From positions 2,046,001 through 2,110,000 of the forward strand of contig NZ_QJHL01000001.1 in NCBI RefSeq assembly GCF_003202405.1: DNA of 64,000 nucleotides. The letters run 5' to 3'. The notes under the pieces were generated by a model. It was given only the letters and a program-made list of their open reading frames with translations, had not been told where the DNA came from and ran no database searches. The position numbers were made by a program, and so were the translations under genes. Of this stretch, positions 37,738-48,385 are shown piece after piece (within the stretch, counting starts at the first letter, position 1; each line of letters opens with the position of its first letter). The stretch comes from Flavobacterium hydrophilum. Its GTDB lineage: Bacteria > Bacteroidota > Bacteroidia > Flavobacteriales > Flavobacteriaceae.

Positions 37738-40569
37738 ATGCTTGATAAAGACAATACTATTGAAGTTCTTGGCGCAAGAGTTCATAATCTAAAAAATATC
37801 GATATATCCATCCCACGTGAGAAACTGGTTGTCATTACCGGTTTATCAGGCTCGGGAAAATCCTCTTTGGCATTTGATACTATTTATGCTGAAGGACAGC
37901 GTCGTTATGTGGAAACTTTTTCGGCGTATGCCAGACAGTTTCTCGGAGGTCTCGAGCGACCTGATGTTGATAAAATCGACGGACTTTCACCCGTAATTGC
38001 AATCGAACAAAAAACAACCAGTAAAAGTCCGCGATCAACCGTTGGAACTATTACTGAAATATATGATTTCTTAAGGCTTCTTTACGCCCGTGGAGCTGAT
38101 GCTTACAGTTATAACACTGGTGAAAAAATGGTTTCTTATTCTGATGAACAAATCAAAGACTTAATCATACAGGATTTTAACGGAAAGCGAATTAATATTT
38201 TAGCTCCGATTATTAGAGCCCGAAAAGGACATTATGCCGAATTATTTCAACAAATTACCAAACAGGGTTTCCTGAAAGTTCGCGTAAATGGTGAAGTGCA
38301 GGATTTGGTTTCCGGAATGAAATTAGACCGTTATAAAACTCATGATATCGAAATTGTTGTTGACAGGATGCTGATTGATGATACTGCTGACACTCAAAAA
38401 AGACTTGCAGAAAGCATTAATACTGCGATGCATCATGGTGAAGATGTTTTGATGATTTTAGATCAGGATTCGAATGAAGTACGTTATTTCAGTCGGAATT
38501 TAATGTGTCCTTCAACCGGAATATCCTATCAAAATCCGGAACCGAATTTATTTTCGTTTAACTCTCCAAAAGGTGCCTGTCCCCATTGTAACGGATTGGG
38601 AACTGTACACGAGATCAATGTAAAGAAAATTATTCCAAATCCAAAATTATCGATTAAAGCTGGTGGTTTTGCTCCACTTGGTGAATATAAATCTTCCTGG
38701 ATCTTTAAACAATTAGAAACCATCGGAGAAAAATTCGGGTTTAAAATCACGGATCCAATTGAGAAAATTCCGGAAGAAGCCATGCAAATGATTCTCCATG
38801 GCGGGAAAGATAAATTTACGATTAGCTCTAAAGATCTTGGCGTAACTAGAGATTACAAAATTGATTTTGAAGGAATTTCTAATTTTATCAAAAATCAATA
38901 TGACGAAAGTTCTTCTACAACTTTAAAGCGTTGGGCTAAAGATTTCATGGATGAAGTTAATTGTCCGGTTTGCGATGGTTCTCGTCTAAAAAAAGAAGCT
39001 CAGTTTTTTAGGGTAAATGGAAAAAACATCACCGAGTTGTGTGAAATGGATATTTCTGATCTGACAACATGGTTTCTGGATTTGAATAATCATTTATCAG
39101 ATAAACAGCTTTTAATTGCATCTGAAGTTGTAAAAGAAATCAAAGATCGTCTTAACTTTTTAATGAATGTGGGACTGAATTATCTGGCTTTAAGCCGAAG
39201 TTCAAAATCACTTTCTGGCGGAGAAGCACAGCGTATTCGTCTGGCTACACAAATTGGTTCGCAGTTGGTTGGCGTTTTGTATATTCTGGATGAGCCAAGT
39301 ATTGGTTTACACCAAAGAGATAATGAAAAACTGATTAAATCTCTGGAACAATTACGGGACATTGGAAACTCCGTTATTGTAGTTGAACACGATAAAGATA
39401 TGATTGAAACGGCTGATTATGTTATTGATATTGGACCAAAAGCCGGAAAATACGGTGGCGAAATTATCAGTATTGGAACTCCTGCCGAAACTTTAAAATC
39501 GAATACTATTACCGCTCAATATCTGAACGGTAAAATGAAACTGGAGATTCCGAAAGAGAGAAGAAAAGGAAATGGCAAATTTCTAAAACTGACCGGAGCA
39601 ACCGGAAACAATCTTAAAAATGTTTCAATTGAAATTCCGTTGGGCCAATTAATATGTGTAACCGGAGTTTCAGGAAGTGGAAAATCAACTTTGATCAATG
39701 AAACCCTCTACCCGATTCTGAATGCGTATTATTTTAACGGTGTAAAAAAACCACAGCCTTATAAGAAGATAGAAGGCCTGGAACATATTGACAAAGTAAT
39801 TGATATTGATCAGAGTCCAATTGGGCGAACACCACGTTCGAATCCGGCGACTTATACCGAAGTTTTTACTGAAATTAGAAATCTTTTTACGATGACCTCT
39901 GAGAGTATGATTCGTGGCTACAAAGCAGGTCGTTTCAGTTTTAACGTAAAAGGCGGACGCTGCGAAACCTGTGAAGGTTCAGGAGTAAGAACAATCGAAA
40001 TGAACTTTTTACCTGATGTTTATGTAGAATGTGAAACCTGTCAGGGAAAACGTTTTAACAGAGAAACTTTAGAAATCAGATACAAAGGAAAATCTATTTC
40101 AGATGTACTGAATATGACTGTTGATGAAGCAGTTCCGTTTTTTGAAAACATTCCGAAGATTTACAGAAAAGTAAAAACAATTCAGGATGTGGGTTTAGGT
40201 TATATTACCCTTGGTCAGCAAAGTACCACACTTTCGGGTGGCGAAGCGCAGCGTATCAAGCTGGCTGGGGAATTGTCTAAAAAAGATACCGGAAATACAT
40301 TTTATATCTTAGATGAACCTACAACAGGTTTACATTTTGAAGACATCAGAGTTTTAATGGACGTCATTAATAAACTGGTTGATAAGGGAAATACAATTTT
40401 GGTCATCGAACACAACATGGATGTTATCAAGCTTGCCGATTACATCATCGATATTGGCCCTGAAGGTGGAAAAGGTGGCGGACAATTAGTTGCTAAAGGA
40501 ACACCTGAAGAAGTAGCTCAAAATAAAAAAAGCTATACAGCTAAGTTTTTGAAAAAGGAATTGGTATAA
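37738..40569 (+). CDS. uvrA: Excinuclease ABC subunit A
   Basis: About 943 residues. Two ABC ATPase modules: Walker [10 protein letters not shown] near residue 35 and GVSGSGKST near residue 640, with signature motifs [11 protein letters not shown] and [14 protein letters not shown]. Zinc modules are seen as [14 protein letters not shown] and [14 protein letters not shown]. It recognises DNA damage with UvrB in nucleotide excision repair. The frame opens at a TTG at 37726, but the ATG at 37738 fits the usual start. Confidence 0.97.
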   Translation: MLDKDNTIEVLGARVHNLKNIDISIPREKLVVITGLSGSGKSSLAFDTIYAEGQRRYVETFSAYARQFLGGLERPDVDKIDGLSPVIAIEQKTTSKSPRSTVGTITEIYDFLRLLYARGADAYSYNTGEKMVSYSDEQIKDLIIQDFNGKRINILAPIIRARKGHYAELFQQITKQGFLKVRVNGEVQDLVSGMKLDRYKTHDIEIVVDRMLIDDTADTQKRLAESINTAMHHGEDVLMILDQDSNEVRYFSRNLMCPSTGISYQNPEPNLFSFNSPKGACPHCNGLGTVHEINVKKIIPNPKLSIKAGGFAPLGEYKSSWIFKQLETIGEKFGFKITDPIEKIPEEAMQMILHGGKDKFTISSKDLGVTRDYKIDFEGISNFIKNQYDESSSTTLKRWAKDFMDEVNCPVCDGSRLKKEAQFFRVNGKNITELCEMDISDLTTWFLDLNNHLSDKQLLIASEVVKEIKDRLNFLMNVGLNYLALSRSSKSLSGGEAQRIRLATQIGSQLVGVLYILDEPSIGLHQRDNEKLIKSLEQLRDIGNSVIVVEHDKDMIETADYVIDIGPKAGKYGGEIISIGTPAETLKSNTITAQYLNGKMKLEIPKERRKGNGKFLKLTGATGNNLKNVSIEIPLGQLICVTGVSGSGKSTLINETLYPILNAYYFNGVKKPQPYKKIEGLEHIDKVIDIDQSPIGRTPRSNPATYTEVFTEIRNLFTMTSESMIRGYKAGRFSFNVKGGRCETCEGSGVRTIEMNFLPDVYVECETCQGKRFNRETLEIRYKGKSISDVLNMTVDEAVPFFENIPKIYRKVKTIQDVGLGYITLGQQSTTLSGGEAQRIKLAGELSKKDTGNTFYILDEPTTGLHFEDIRVLMDVINKLVDKGNTILVIEHNMDVIKLADYIIDIGPEGGKGGGQLVAKGTPEEVAQNKKSYTAKFLKKELV

Positions 40570-40582
40570 AATCTGTAATAAT

Positions 40583-40621
40583 AAAAAACCAGTAATAAAA
40601 TCAATTTGTTACTGGTTTTTT
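40583..40621 (+). terminator. Rho-independent terminator
   Basis: A 13-bp stem (AAAAAACCAGTAA / TTACTGGTTTTTT) just after uvrA. Confidence 0.88.
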
Positions 40622-40706
40622 ATTATTCTTAAGTTAGAATCTAAAACTTTATCAGAATTCTGTTTTTAAAACATACTTATTCTGAAATCTGTTTGCAAAC
40701 AACAAG

Positions 40707-40871
40707 CTATTTCTGATTTGTGGTTTCTACTCTGTTTCGTTTTAATATTTCTTCAATCGCAAAACTTGCAGAATCTTTTACATCTCTCTTTCTGTTCTTC
40801 AAATATTTTTTCAGATAGCAATTTATTTCAGTGAACCTATTTTCTAATTTTTTCAGCTTCAGATAAACAAC
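40707..40871 (-). pseudogene. Coding remnant, 54 codons, no start
   Basis: Within the 565-bp gap between uvrA and the next gene, the minus strand has an open stretch with codon-like character (LKNRKRDVKDSASFAIEEIL) that ends at a TAG and begins after a TGA without an ATG. It looks like the C-terminal fragment of a lost gene; the family was not recognised. Confidence 0.3.
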
Positions 40872-41023
40872 TCAGTTTCAAAAGCCATACAAAAGGATAC
40901 CTGTGGAATTGGGATTTAGCAAATTACGCTAAAGACATTATTAAAACTCTAAATTTTAAAAAAAAATCAACCGATTACAGTAATGATAAACTTCTGTCAA
41001 TTGTTTCTTTAATATTTTATTGA
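40835..41023 (+). pseudogene. Coding remnant, 62 codons, no start
   Basis: A plus-strand open stretch (SHTKGYLWNWDLANYAKDII) partly overlapping the minus-strand remnant and ending at TGA 41021-41023. The Trp-rich, ordered composition suggests a decayed gene end. No start codon is available upstream. The rest of this gap shows only the promoter at 41020-41048. Confidence 0.3.
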
Positions 41024-41048
41024 CATATACAATACTTTACTACATTTG
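41020..41048 (+). promoter_or_regulatory. Bacteroidota-type promoter (-33 TTG, -7 TACATTTG)
   Basis: TTG at 41020-41022, an 18-bp spacer, and TACATTTG at 41041-41048, matching TAnnTTTG. It would give an 80-base leader for the gene at 41135. Confidence 0.5.
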
Positions 41049-41134
41049 GCGCCGATAAATAAGGTTTCTCCCATTCATTATTTGAATTCCTTTATTCTTA
41101 TACAAGAAACTATTAACCAACACATTAAAACCAA

Positions 41135-42355
41135 ATGAAAAAACTATTACTTTTTTTTTCAGTAATTCTAACTATTAATTCCTATTCTCAAATTTCATTT
41201 GAAAAAGGCTATTACATAGATAACTCACAACAAAAAACTGAATGCTACATCAGAAATAATGATTGGAGTAGTAATCCAACTAATTTTAAATACAAATTAT
41301 CTGAAAATGACGAAATAAAAACAATTGGAATAGAATCAGTCAAAGAATTTGGAATCTACAATATAGCAAAATACACCAGAGCAATAGTCCAGATAGATAT
41401 TTCAAGTGATAATATTAATGAATTGAGTCGTAATAAAAATCCCGAATTTAATAAAGTGCAATTTTTTTTAAAAGTATTGGTAGAAGGGAAAGCAAATTTG
41501 TATGAGGGCGGAAGCGATAAAAAATTTTTCTATAATGTTGACAATTCTACTATTGAACAGTTAATACACAAGAGCTATAAAAATACTGATGATCAAATTG
41601 ATGTTAACAATGAGTTTCGCATACAATTATGGGGGAATTTAAAGTGTCCACACATAAGTATGGATGTTTTTTCAAAATTAGATTATCGAAAAAACAGTTT
41701 AATTAATTTATTCAGTGAATATAATAAATGCAGCAATTCTGACTTTCTTAATTATGAAGCAAAGCAAGAATCAAAGAGAAACGTATTTAATTTAAATCTA
41801 AGACCTCGAATAAACTCCGCTTCTTTAATCATAGAAAGTGAGAGACTAAATTATGAAAACACGGATTTTGGAAATAAAATGAGTTTTGGTTTCGGAATTG
41901 AAACGGAATTTATTTTACCCTTCAATAAAAACAAATGGGCTGTAATTGTAGAGCCAACCTATCAAAATTTTAAAGCAATAAAAGCAAAAGGGTATGATAG
42001 TACAATAAGCGGAGAGTTAATTGCAGAAGCTAAATATACATCCATAGAAATTCCTTTAGGAATCAGGCATTATTTTTTTCTTAATAAAAATTCTAAAATT
42101 TTTATTAATGCCTCTTTTATATATGAGTTAACGTTAAAGTCAAGAGTCGAATTTTCAATGGCTGATCGTTCAGGTATCTTTATTAAAGATTTTAATAGTA
42201 GTAATAATTTGGGATTTGGAATTGGTTACAAACTTTTTGACAAATATAGTATTGAAATGAGATATAACACTACCAGAAATGTTTTGGCAAATTACACTAA
42301 ATGGAATTCCGAATACAAAACAACTTCAGTAATATTTGGTTATACAATATTCTAA
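41135..42355 (+). CDS. Outer-membrane beta-barrel protein
   Basis: A 406-residue protein with a signal peptide (residues 1-19). The N-terminal half is a soluble domain with strands (FEKGYYIDNSQQKTECYIRN). From about residue 225 alternating strands end in a C-terminal aromatic (TSVIFGYTIF), typical of outer-membrane barrels of the PorT-like group. The role is unknown. Confidence 0.68.
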   Translation: MKKLLLFFSVILTINSYSQISFEKGYYIDNSQQKTECYIRNNDWSSNPTNFKYKLSENDEIKTIGIESVKEFGIYNIAKYTRAIVQIDISSDNINELSRNKNPEFNKVQFFLKVLVEGKANLYEGGSDKKFFYNVDNSTIEQLIHKSYKNTDDQIDVNNEFRIQLWGNLKCPHISMDVFSKLDYRKNSLINLFSEYNKCSNSDFLNYEAKQESKRNVFNLNLRPRINSASLIIESERLNYENTDFGNKMSFGFGIETEFILPFNKNKWAVIVEPTYQNFKAIKAKGYDSTISGELIAEAKYTSIEIPLGIRHYFFLNKNSKIFINASFIYELTLKSRVEFSMADRSGIFIKDFNSSNNLGFGIGYKLFDKYSIEMRYNTTRNVLANYTKWNSEYKTTSVIFGYTIF

Positions 42356-42378
42356 ACTGACTTGAGCTTATTAGACAT

Positions 42379-42414
42379 AAAAGAAGAATCATAAAAAATT
42401 ATGATTCTTCTTTT
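42379..42414. terminator. Bidirectional terminator
   Basis: AAAAGAAGAATCAT / ATGATTCTTCTTTT stem (14 bp) with an 8-base loop between the barrel gene (+) and the lipoprotein gene (-). Confidence 0.88.
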
Positions 42415-42443
42415 CCATTGAGCATTCTATAAGTCTAAATAAT

Positions 42444-42749
42444 TTATTTTGTTTTTTCTGAAGGGCCTGAGTCTGTAGCGCCGTCTTTAGGACTTTCGCC
42501 AGGGCCACTTCCTGTTCCTGTACCTCCTTTGTCTGTTCCGGACGAGCCTTTTGGGCTTTTATTAGTTGTACTGAAACCGTCTATTTTTGTAGTATCAGAT
42601 TCAGTTTTTAGAGTATCGTCTTCAGTCGCCTGAAGCGTTTCAATTTTATCGCTGTATCCATCTTGTTCATTGTTTTTACAAGAAAATAAAATTCCTGTTA
42701 CCGTTAAGGCAAAAACAAATATTATTTTTGATTTAAATAGAGTCTTCAT
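42444..42749 (-). CDS. Small low-complexity lipoprotein
   Basis: A 101-residue protein with a lipoprotein signal (GILFSC, Cys24). The mature part is unordered: Thr/Asp/Ser-rich, then a Gly/Ser/Pro/Lys tail (GTDKGGTGTGSGPGESPKDG). No domain was recognised. Confidence 0.6.
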   Translation of the reverse strand: MKTLFKSKIIFVFALTVTGILFSCKNNEQDGYSDKIETLQATEDDTLKTESDTTKIDGFSTTNKSPKGSSGTDKGGTGTGSGPGESPKDGATDSGPSEKTK

Positions 42750-42967
42750 ACTATTAGATTTTTTTATTCAATTAAATCAAATTTAAAATTATGTACAATA
42801 ATTCTTGTTACATAATTATGTCTTTTTTTTATACATCTTTTTTATAAAAAATCTTTGATTAGCATCTACAAAGCTATTCAACACTTTTGCATAGACTTTG
42901 AAATAATTGTAAGTTTATAAAATAGTAAAATCCTATTAAAAAGAATCATTAAAATATCTTCTCAAAT

Positions 42968-43606
42968 ATGCCTATTTATAACCATAACAATCATACAAAA
43001 TTACAACTTTCCTATTACCTAAATCCAGATGTTCTCTTTTTGGCCAAAGACCTTTTAGGGAAAGTTCTTTTTACACAAATAAATGGAGAAGTAACAGCAG
43101 GTGTTATTATAGAAACTGAAGCTTATTTTGGAGTAACGGATAAAGCCTCACATGCCTATGGTGGAAGACGCACTAACCGAACCGAAACGATGTATAGTGA
43201 AGGAGGTGTTTCATATGTTTATTTATGCTACGGCATTCATCATCTCTTTAATATTGTCAGTTCAGTAAAAGGTGAACCTCATGCCGTATTGATACGAGGT
43301 ATTGAACCATTAATTGGAAAAGATATTATGGAAATCAGACGTAATATGTCTGCCGTTAAAGCTGCCATTTCATCAGGTCCGGGATCTGTAGCGAAAGCGA
43401 TGGGGATTGACAAATCTTTTAATCAAAAAGATTTAACAGGAGAAGAAATCTGGATTGAGGATTATAATATTCGATATAATTCAGACGAAATTGTTTCAAC
43501 TCCTCGTGTTGGTGTAGCATATGCGCAGGAGGATGCGTTTTTACCCTGGAGATTCTTTATTAAGGACAACAAGTATGTAAGCAAACCCAACAAAACTATT
43601 CCATAA
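42968..43606 (+). CDS. 3-methyladenine DNA glycosylase (AAG/MPG family)
   Basis: A 212-residue protein with the AAG signatures AKDLLGKVLF, IIETEAYFGVTDKASHAYGG, VYLCYGIHHLFNIV and ISSGPGSVAKAMGID. The catalytic Glu is in ETEAY. It removes alkylated purines for base-excision repair. Its 3' end overlaps the convergent gene by 11 bp. Confidence 0.93.
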   Translation: MPIYNHNNHTKLQLSYYLNPDVLFLAKDLLGKVLFTQINGEVTAGVIIETEAYFGVTDKASHAYGGRRTNRTETMYSEGGVSYVYLCYGIHHLFNIVSSVKGEPHAVLIRGIEPLIGKDIMEIRRNMSAVKAAISSGPGSVAKAMGIDKSFNQKDLTGEEIWIEDYNIRYNSDEIVSTPRVGVAYAQEDAFLPWRFFIKDNKYVSKPNKTIP

Positions 43607-43991
43607 ACTCAAGTACTACTCCACAACTTTTAAAATCCAAATATCTTAATTGAATATGCTTTTTGAGGTAGGGCAATTTTCTGAAAAGAAATTTATCTTT
43701 TGTGAAAAGAACATTTTTAACTTCACTTTCACGTTCAAAATTTAGTATTAAGGTATCAGAATTAGTTACCCACGTGAAAATTTCCTTTTCTTTTACATCT
43801 TCATGTTCTAAATATCCTTTTTTGTCTTTAAAAAATGTAAAAGAAAAACCTTTCGGAACTTCTTCTCTTTCACTACAAAACATACCGCAAACTTTCCATT
43901 TTCCTAAGATAATATTTTCATCGCTTTTTTCTTTATTTTCGGTAAAGAATAGCATAAGAGAAATTGAAAGTGCTAAAATATACATTTTCAT
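43596..43991 (-). CDS. Small lipocalin-like secreted protein
   Basis: A 131-residue protein with a hydrophobic N-terminus (MKMYILALSISLMLFF). GKWKVCGMFCSE recalls the GxW start of lipocalin-like small proteins, and the rest alternates strands. The gene has the same orientation as the cassette genes next door and could once have been a cassette, but no attC-like repeat follows it. Confidence 0.5.
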   Translation of the reverse strand: MKMYILALSISLMLFFTENKEKSDENIILGKWKVCGMFCSEREEVPKGFSFTFFKDKKGYLEHEDVKEKEIFTWVTNSDTLILNFERESEVKNVLFTKDKFLFRKLPYLKKHIQLRYLDFKSCGVVLEFME

Positions 43992-44127
43992 AAAAAGCTA
44001 TTTTTATATATTCTATTTGTTTTGGACATCAAAAGCCACGCGAAAGAATTCACACGGAAGCGGGGAAAGTTGTGCCAAATCTATTATGTAATATTTAATT
44101 ATGTTGATTTCCAGGGGCAAAATAACC

Positions 44128-44261
44128 GATAACATCCTGGTAATCAAGAAGGTTTTGAATTAAATTAAGCCCATTCTTCGGATTTGCTAAATCATTCAAA
44201 TACAAAACCATTTTTCCATTAAGCCTATTGCCAAAATTTGTTGTAGCGTGTGTTGGTGGCA
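44128..44261 (-). repeat. attC-like site 1 (degenerate, end of array)
   Basis: The core GTTGGTGGCA is at the right end; the loop CTTCGGATTTGCTAAATC is conserved. The left arm (CATCCTGGTAATCAAGAAGG) has drifted, with about nine changes in 36 bases relative to other sites. The frame following the serine-hydrolase stop stays open through the site to a TAA at 44095-44097. Confidence 0.6.
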
Positions 44262-44265
44262 GTTT

Positions 44266-45654
44266 TTATTTCGTCCGTTTTGCTTCTATCTTATTTCCAT
44301 TCTGTAATAAAAACAAATTTGAAATTTCTCCTTTTTCATTCTTTTCAAACTGAATTTGTGCATCTACTACTTTGTAGAAAAATAACATTTCACTTTCTAC
44401 AAATATTGGGAACGCATTTTGTCCTGTCAATTGTGAAAAAAGTTGGTCTTTATCTAATGAAATTTTGATTTCAAAATCTTTTTTAACTTCATAAGTCCCA
44501 ACAAACTTTTGAAGTTCTTCAGTTGTAATACTAATTTCTTTTCTGATTTTTTGCACAGGTAATGGTTTATTATATAGAATACTTCTAATTGATTTTGAAG
44601 GAATTGAAACGTTGTTGTGATTTTGAAGTATTATTATTGTTTTATCATTTGTAATATGTCTTTCGATAAAAGTTACATAACCTGGCCACCCCCCACTATG
44701 GTTTGCAATTTTTCCAAAATCAGCATTGTATTCAATTCCCCAGCCAAAACCATAATTCCTTTTAGCCCCGTCTTTCAAAATTGCTACTTCAAAAATTGCT
44801 TCCATTCCTTCTTTTGTGAGTAATTTATTGGCATATAATGCTCTATCCCAAATCAATAAATCTTTTACAGTTGAATTAACTGTTCCGTCTCCAACAATAC
44901 CATCAAGCCAAATAACCATTTTAGTTTCTTTCAATTCGTCTGGTAAAACATATTTTTTCAAACTATCTGAGTAAACATAACCAAAAGCATAATTGTCAAT
45001 TTTCTTTGGCGATAATCTACGAGTGTACACAAAGGTATTTTTCATTTTCAACGGTTGGAAAATAGCCTTGTTTAGATAGTCAGCGTATGTCAAACCCGAT
45101 GCTTTCTCAATTATTGATGCCAATAATGCATAGCCCGTGTTGCTATATTCCCATTTAGTATTTGGCTCAAATACTATTTTTGGTTGATGGTTACTAAATA
45201 TATTAATTATGTCTTTGTTAGTAGCAATTTTAGATTTGTCAAATAAACTATCCATAAGCTTCATATAGTCTGGTAGACCTCCAGTATGATTTAATAAGTT
45301 TCTTATAGTTACACCTTTATAAAAAGAAAGTTCGGGTAAGTATTTTTTGATGTCATCATCCAAATTCAACTTCCCTTTTTCTTTAAGTATCATTATCCCC
45401 ATAGCTGTGAACTGCTTTGAACAAGATGCCAATTCAAAAATCGAATTTTCGTTCAATTTATCTTTTTTTGTTTCGTTTGCAAGTCCAAAACTATGGCTAT
45501 AAATAACTTTCCCCTTTTCTGCAATTAGAAAATTTCCATTGATTTTCTCTTTTGAATAAAGAGAATTGAGTAAACTGTCAATTTTTTGAATTCTGTCTTG
45601 ACCAAATGTAAGATGTCCAATTAAAAGAAGTCCGATTGTAATTGATAATTTCAT
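44266..45654 (-). CDS. Serine hydrolase, class C beta-lactamase family (cassette gene)
   Basis: A 462-residue secreted protein (signal peptide ending LTFGQ). The beta-lactamase/transpeptidase-like motifs are SxxK in ELASCSKQF, the Tyr motif YSNTGYALL, and HSGGWPGYV in the KTG position. The last 100 residues are an extra beta domain. It may be a D-Ala-D-Ala carboxypeptidase-like or esterase enzyme; antibiotic hydrolysis cannot be inferred. The cassette start core (TTGATGGCA) and end core (TGCCACCAA) match with one difference. A MITE interrupts the boundary upstream. Confidence 0.85.
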   Translation of the reverse strand: MKLSITIGLLLIGHLTFGQDRIQKIDSLLNSLYSKEKINGNFLIAEKGKVIYSHSFGLANETKKDKLNENSIFELASCSKQFTAMGIMILKEKGKLNLDDDIKKYLPELSFYKGVTIRNLLNHTGGLPDYMKLMDSLFDKSKIATNKDIINIFSNHQPKIVFEPNTKWEYSNTGYALLASIIEKASGLTYADYLNKAIFQPLKMKNTFVYTRRLSPKKIDNYAFGYVYSDSLKKYVLPDELKETKMVIWLDGIVGDGTVNSTVKDLLIWDRALYANKLLTKEGMEAIFEVAILKDGAKRNYGFGWGIEYNADFGKIANHSGGWPGYVTFIERHITNDKTIIILQNHNNVSIPSKSIRSILYNKPLPVQKIRKEISITTEELQKFVGTYEVKKDFEIKISLDKDQLFSQLTGQNAFPIFVESEMLFFYKVVDAQIQFEKNEKGEISNLFLLQNGNKIEAKRTK

Positions 45655-45711
45655 TTTTTATTTCTTGTTAATTAATGTAGGTGAGATGTCCCGCAAAATT
45701 GCCATCAACCT

Positions 45712-45820
45712 CAGTCTGTGAAAAAACTAAAATCTGCCTCTTGAGAATCCCATATTTGAGATTTTACTCCGGTGGCTCTCCGAATACTTTCTAAATTTGA
45801 AAAAGTTTTTTCACAGCCTG
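45712..45820. mobile_element. 109-bp MITE with IS1182-type ends
   Basis: Terminal inverted repeats CAGTCTGTGAAAAAACT and AGTTTTTTCACAGCCTG are those of the IS at 46671-48385, with unrelated interior and no ORF. Flanks ACCT (left) and ATGT (right) look like a mutated ACGT target duplication. It sits in the crossover core of attC-like site 2. Confidence 0.7.
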
Positions 45821-45977
45821 ATGTTCTTGCACTACAGCGGGCTTGGGACTAAATTAAGCCCATCCTTCGGGTTTGCCACCCCAGCGATAGCGAACAGGCG
45901 AAGCAAATCATCCCAAATACAAAACCAACTTTCCATTAAGCCTATTACCCAAATGCGTTGTAGTAGCAGTTGGCGGT
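45821..45977 (-). repeat. attC-like site 2 (with loop insertion)
   Basis: Arms CACTACAGCGGGCTTGGG and CCCAAATGCGTTGTAG; end core GTTGGCGGT. A GC-richer stretch of about 25 bp (CCAGCGATAGCGAACAGGCG) interrupts the usual loop GCCAAATC, making this the longest site. Confidence 0.7.
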
Positions 45978-45985
45978 TCGGTTTT

Positions 45986-46621
45986 TTATATTCTGATTTT
46001 CACTTTTTCAAATTCACCATTTTTATTTTCTTTCCATTGATTTTCGCCAATTAAATAAAAATGCTTTTTTTCTTTTATAATTCTGTTTTCAAAATCCTTA
46101 TTTTCAGAAATAAATCCTTTAGTTCTTGCAATTTCTTCCCACTTTCCATTTTTAAACGTCCAGACATAAATGTTATTCCACCAACCTTCGCTTGTCCTAG
46201 AAAAAATAATCATTTCATTTCCTTTGTCATTATTCAAATTTTCAGTTTTCATTATAACAAGACCTAAACTCTGGTCAAAACTGATTTCAGGAATATTTTT
46301 CGAAAAAGTAATATTTATTACACAATTTTTTCCTCCGCATTCAATTTCGCCCGTTTCCAAGTTTCGTTTTAGAGATACAAAAGCCGTATCGTTTATTTTG
46401 TCATTATTTACGTCTCCAATAAAGAATTTTTTATTTTCAGTTTCAATTTTTGCATTGACACATTCTTTGGTTTTAACTGCTTTAGAAATATTTTTTTTAC
46501 TTTCTTTTTTCTCAAAATGATAACTTTTATTGTCTTCATTAAAAACCTTCTTAATTGATAATCCAAGCAAGATTGACAACATAATTATTCCACCAAATAT
46601 GAATTGAAGTTTTTTACTCAT
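45986..46621 (-). CDS. Hypothetical membrane-anchored protein (cassette gene)
   Basis: A 211-residue protein with one N-terminal helix (residues 6-24). The outer part has IGDVNNDKINDTAFVSL, an FG-GAP/VCBS-like calcium-loop pattern, and a C-terminal GENQWKENKNGEFEKVKI. No enzyme motif is seen. Cassette cores TTGGTGGT and ACCGCCAA differ by one base. An IS1182-type element lies in the boundary 45 bp upstream of the start. Confidence 0.62.
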   Translation of the reverse strand: MSKKLQFIFGGIIMLSILLGLSIKKVFNEDNKSYHFEKKESKKNISKAVKTKECVNAKIETENKKFFIGDVNNDKINDTAFVSLKRNLETGEIECGGKNCVINITFSKNIPEISFDQSLGLVIMKTENLNNDKGNEMIIFSRTSEGWWNNIYVWTFKNGKWEEIARTKGFISENKDFENRIIKEKKHFYLIGENQWKENKNGEFEKVKIRI

Positions 46622-46670
46622 CTATTTATTTTATTGCCATTTTCTGTTCTGCTAAACTGACCACCAACGT

Positions 46671-48385
46671 CAGTCTGTGAAAAAACTTCAGTTTTGTTGT
46701 AAACAAATATAGGGAAGTATTATTTTTAAAACAGGATTTTTCGTATTTTTAGTAATGCAACATATTCTAGGAATTTCCCGCCAACAAATGCGTTTTTCAA
46801 GTTTAGAAGATGCAATATCTGCCGATAATCAAGTACGTTTTATAGATGCTTTTGTAACATTTTTAGATTTGGAAAAACTTGGTTTTGCAGTTACTTCTAT
46901 TAAATCAGAAGGTCGACCGGGCTATAATATCAAAATGTTTTTAAAAATCTATTTATACGGTTATCTTAACGGATTAAGAAGAAGTCGCAAGCTGGAAAAA
47001 GAATGTTTGAGAAACATTGAAATGCAGTGGTTGTTAGAAGATATTCGACCGAACTACCACAGTATCTCTGACTTTAGAAAGAATAATCCCCTTGCATTAA
47101 AGAACCTGTTCAAGTTGTTTGTTAGCTTCCTTAAAGATACCGATTTAATAGGTTGTCAAACCATTGGCCATTGATGGAACTAAAAGTCGTGCTCACAACA
47201 GTAAAAAAGCTAATTTTAATCAAAAGAAAATAGATAAACATTTAGAATATATTGAAACCAAAACCCAGCAATACCTTGATGCTTTGGAAGAAAATGATGC
47301 AAAGCAGAACCCTGAAAAAATCAAAAAACATCCAGCAAAAAATTGAACGTTTAAAACAAAACAAAATCCGTTATGAATTACTGGAAGAAAAGCTAAAAGC
47401 TAGCGGCGAACCTCAAATAAGCACTACCGACAGCGATGCCAGAGCCTTATTAGTGCAAGGGCAAGTGGTTGAAATCTCATTTAATATGCAGGCTGCAGTC
47501 GATGCCAAACACAATCTTGTGGTAGCCACTCATACCATCAACAAGAACGACCGCAGTGCCTTGTCTGCCATTGCAATAGAAGCCAAAGAAAATTTAGGAA
47601 TTGAGACTTATACAGCATTAGTGGACAAAGGCTACCATAATGGCAAACAAATAGAAGTCTGCACACAAGCCAATATTACTACCATTGTAGCACAGCCCGA
47701 ACAAGGAAAAAATAACGAAAAAGGCACAACTAAGGATTACCTGGTCGCCCGGTTTCGATACGATAAAATGACCGATACTTATACTTGCCCACAAGTTGAA
47801 ATACTAAAAACTACTGGTAGTTGGCATAAAAAAACTACGGATAAAGACAGCTATAATTTTAAAAAGTACCGAACCCCAAAATGCAAAGAATGCCCTGTAA
47901 AACATTTATGCACAAGCAGGTCAGCAGGCCGGGAAATAGACCGCAGCCAATATGCCGATGCAGTTGAAGAGAACAACAAACGCTATGCAGAAAATCCACA
48001 GCTCTACCGCAAGCGGCAGGAAATTAACGAGCATATCTTTGGTACGATCAAACGGCAATGGGGCTATAATCACACCAATTTAACGGGATTGGAAAAAGTA
48101 AATGGAGAACACAGCTTAATTATGCTGGTGTATAACATCAAACGCAGTATCAATATACTGGGCGTACCGGATCTGATCGCAAAACTCCAAAAATGGAATT
48201 CACCCTACAAGGCAAAAGTCTTGTTTTTAATAAAAAGGAGGTATTTAAAGCTTAATACAACGTATATTTTTTATCCAATGAAATTTGCAGCCTAAAAAAA
48301 GTGATTCAATATAAGGCTTATTTGAATTGTAGTGTCGTTAATTTTTAAGGGAATAATGAAAAAAACGAGGTTTTTTCACAGCCTG
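46671..48385 (+). mobile_element. IS1182-family insertion sequence
   Basis: A 1,715-bp element bounded by CAGTCTGTGAAAAAAC and GTTTTTTCACAGCCTG, with a 4-bp duplication ACGT (46667-46670 and 48386-48389). The target is the AACGTT crossover core between attC-like site 3 and the next cassette. The transposase is frameshifted, so the copy is probably inactive. Confidence 0.85.
46755..48295 (+). pseudogene. IS1182-type transposase, two frameshifts
   Basis: Three reading frames cover one protein. Frame 1 (46755-47174) has FSSLEDAISADNQVRFID and the IS1182-type N-terminal domain. An extra G near 47165 (ATTGGCC for ATTGCC) moves it to frame 2, beginning AIDGTKSRAHNSKKA, with the DDE-type Asp. A second shift lies in the A-rich stretch near 47327-47342. 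Frame 3 (to 48295) has the DDE core, LVDKGYHNGKQIE and HIFGTIKRQWGY, plus a Cys motif (KCKECPVKHLC). Nothing full-length can be made without two frameshifts. Confidence 0.85.

Noticed and set aside
44266..45654. Antibiotic-resistance cassette
   Set aside because: The protein belongs to a large serine-hydrolase superfamily, and its long C-terminal extension is unlike clinical class C beta-lactamases.
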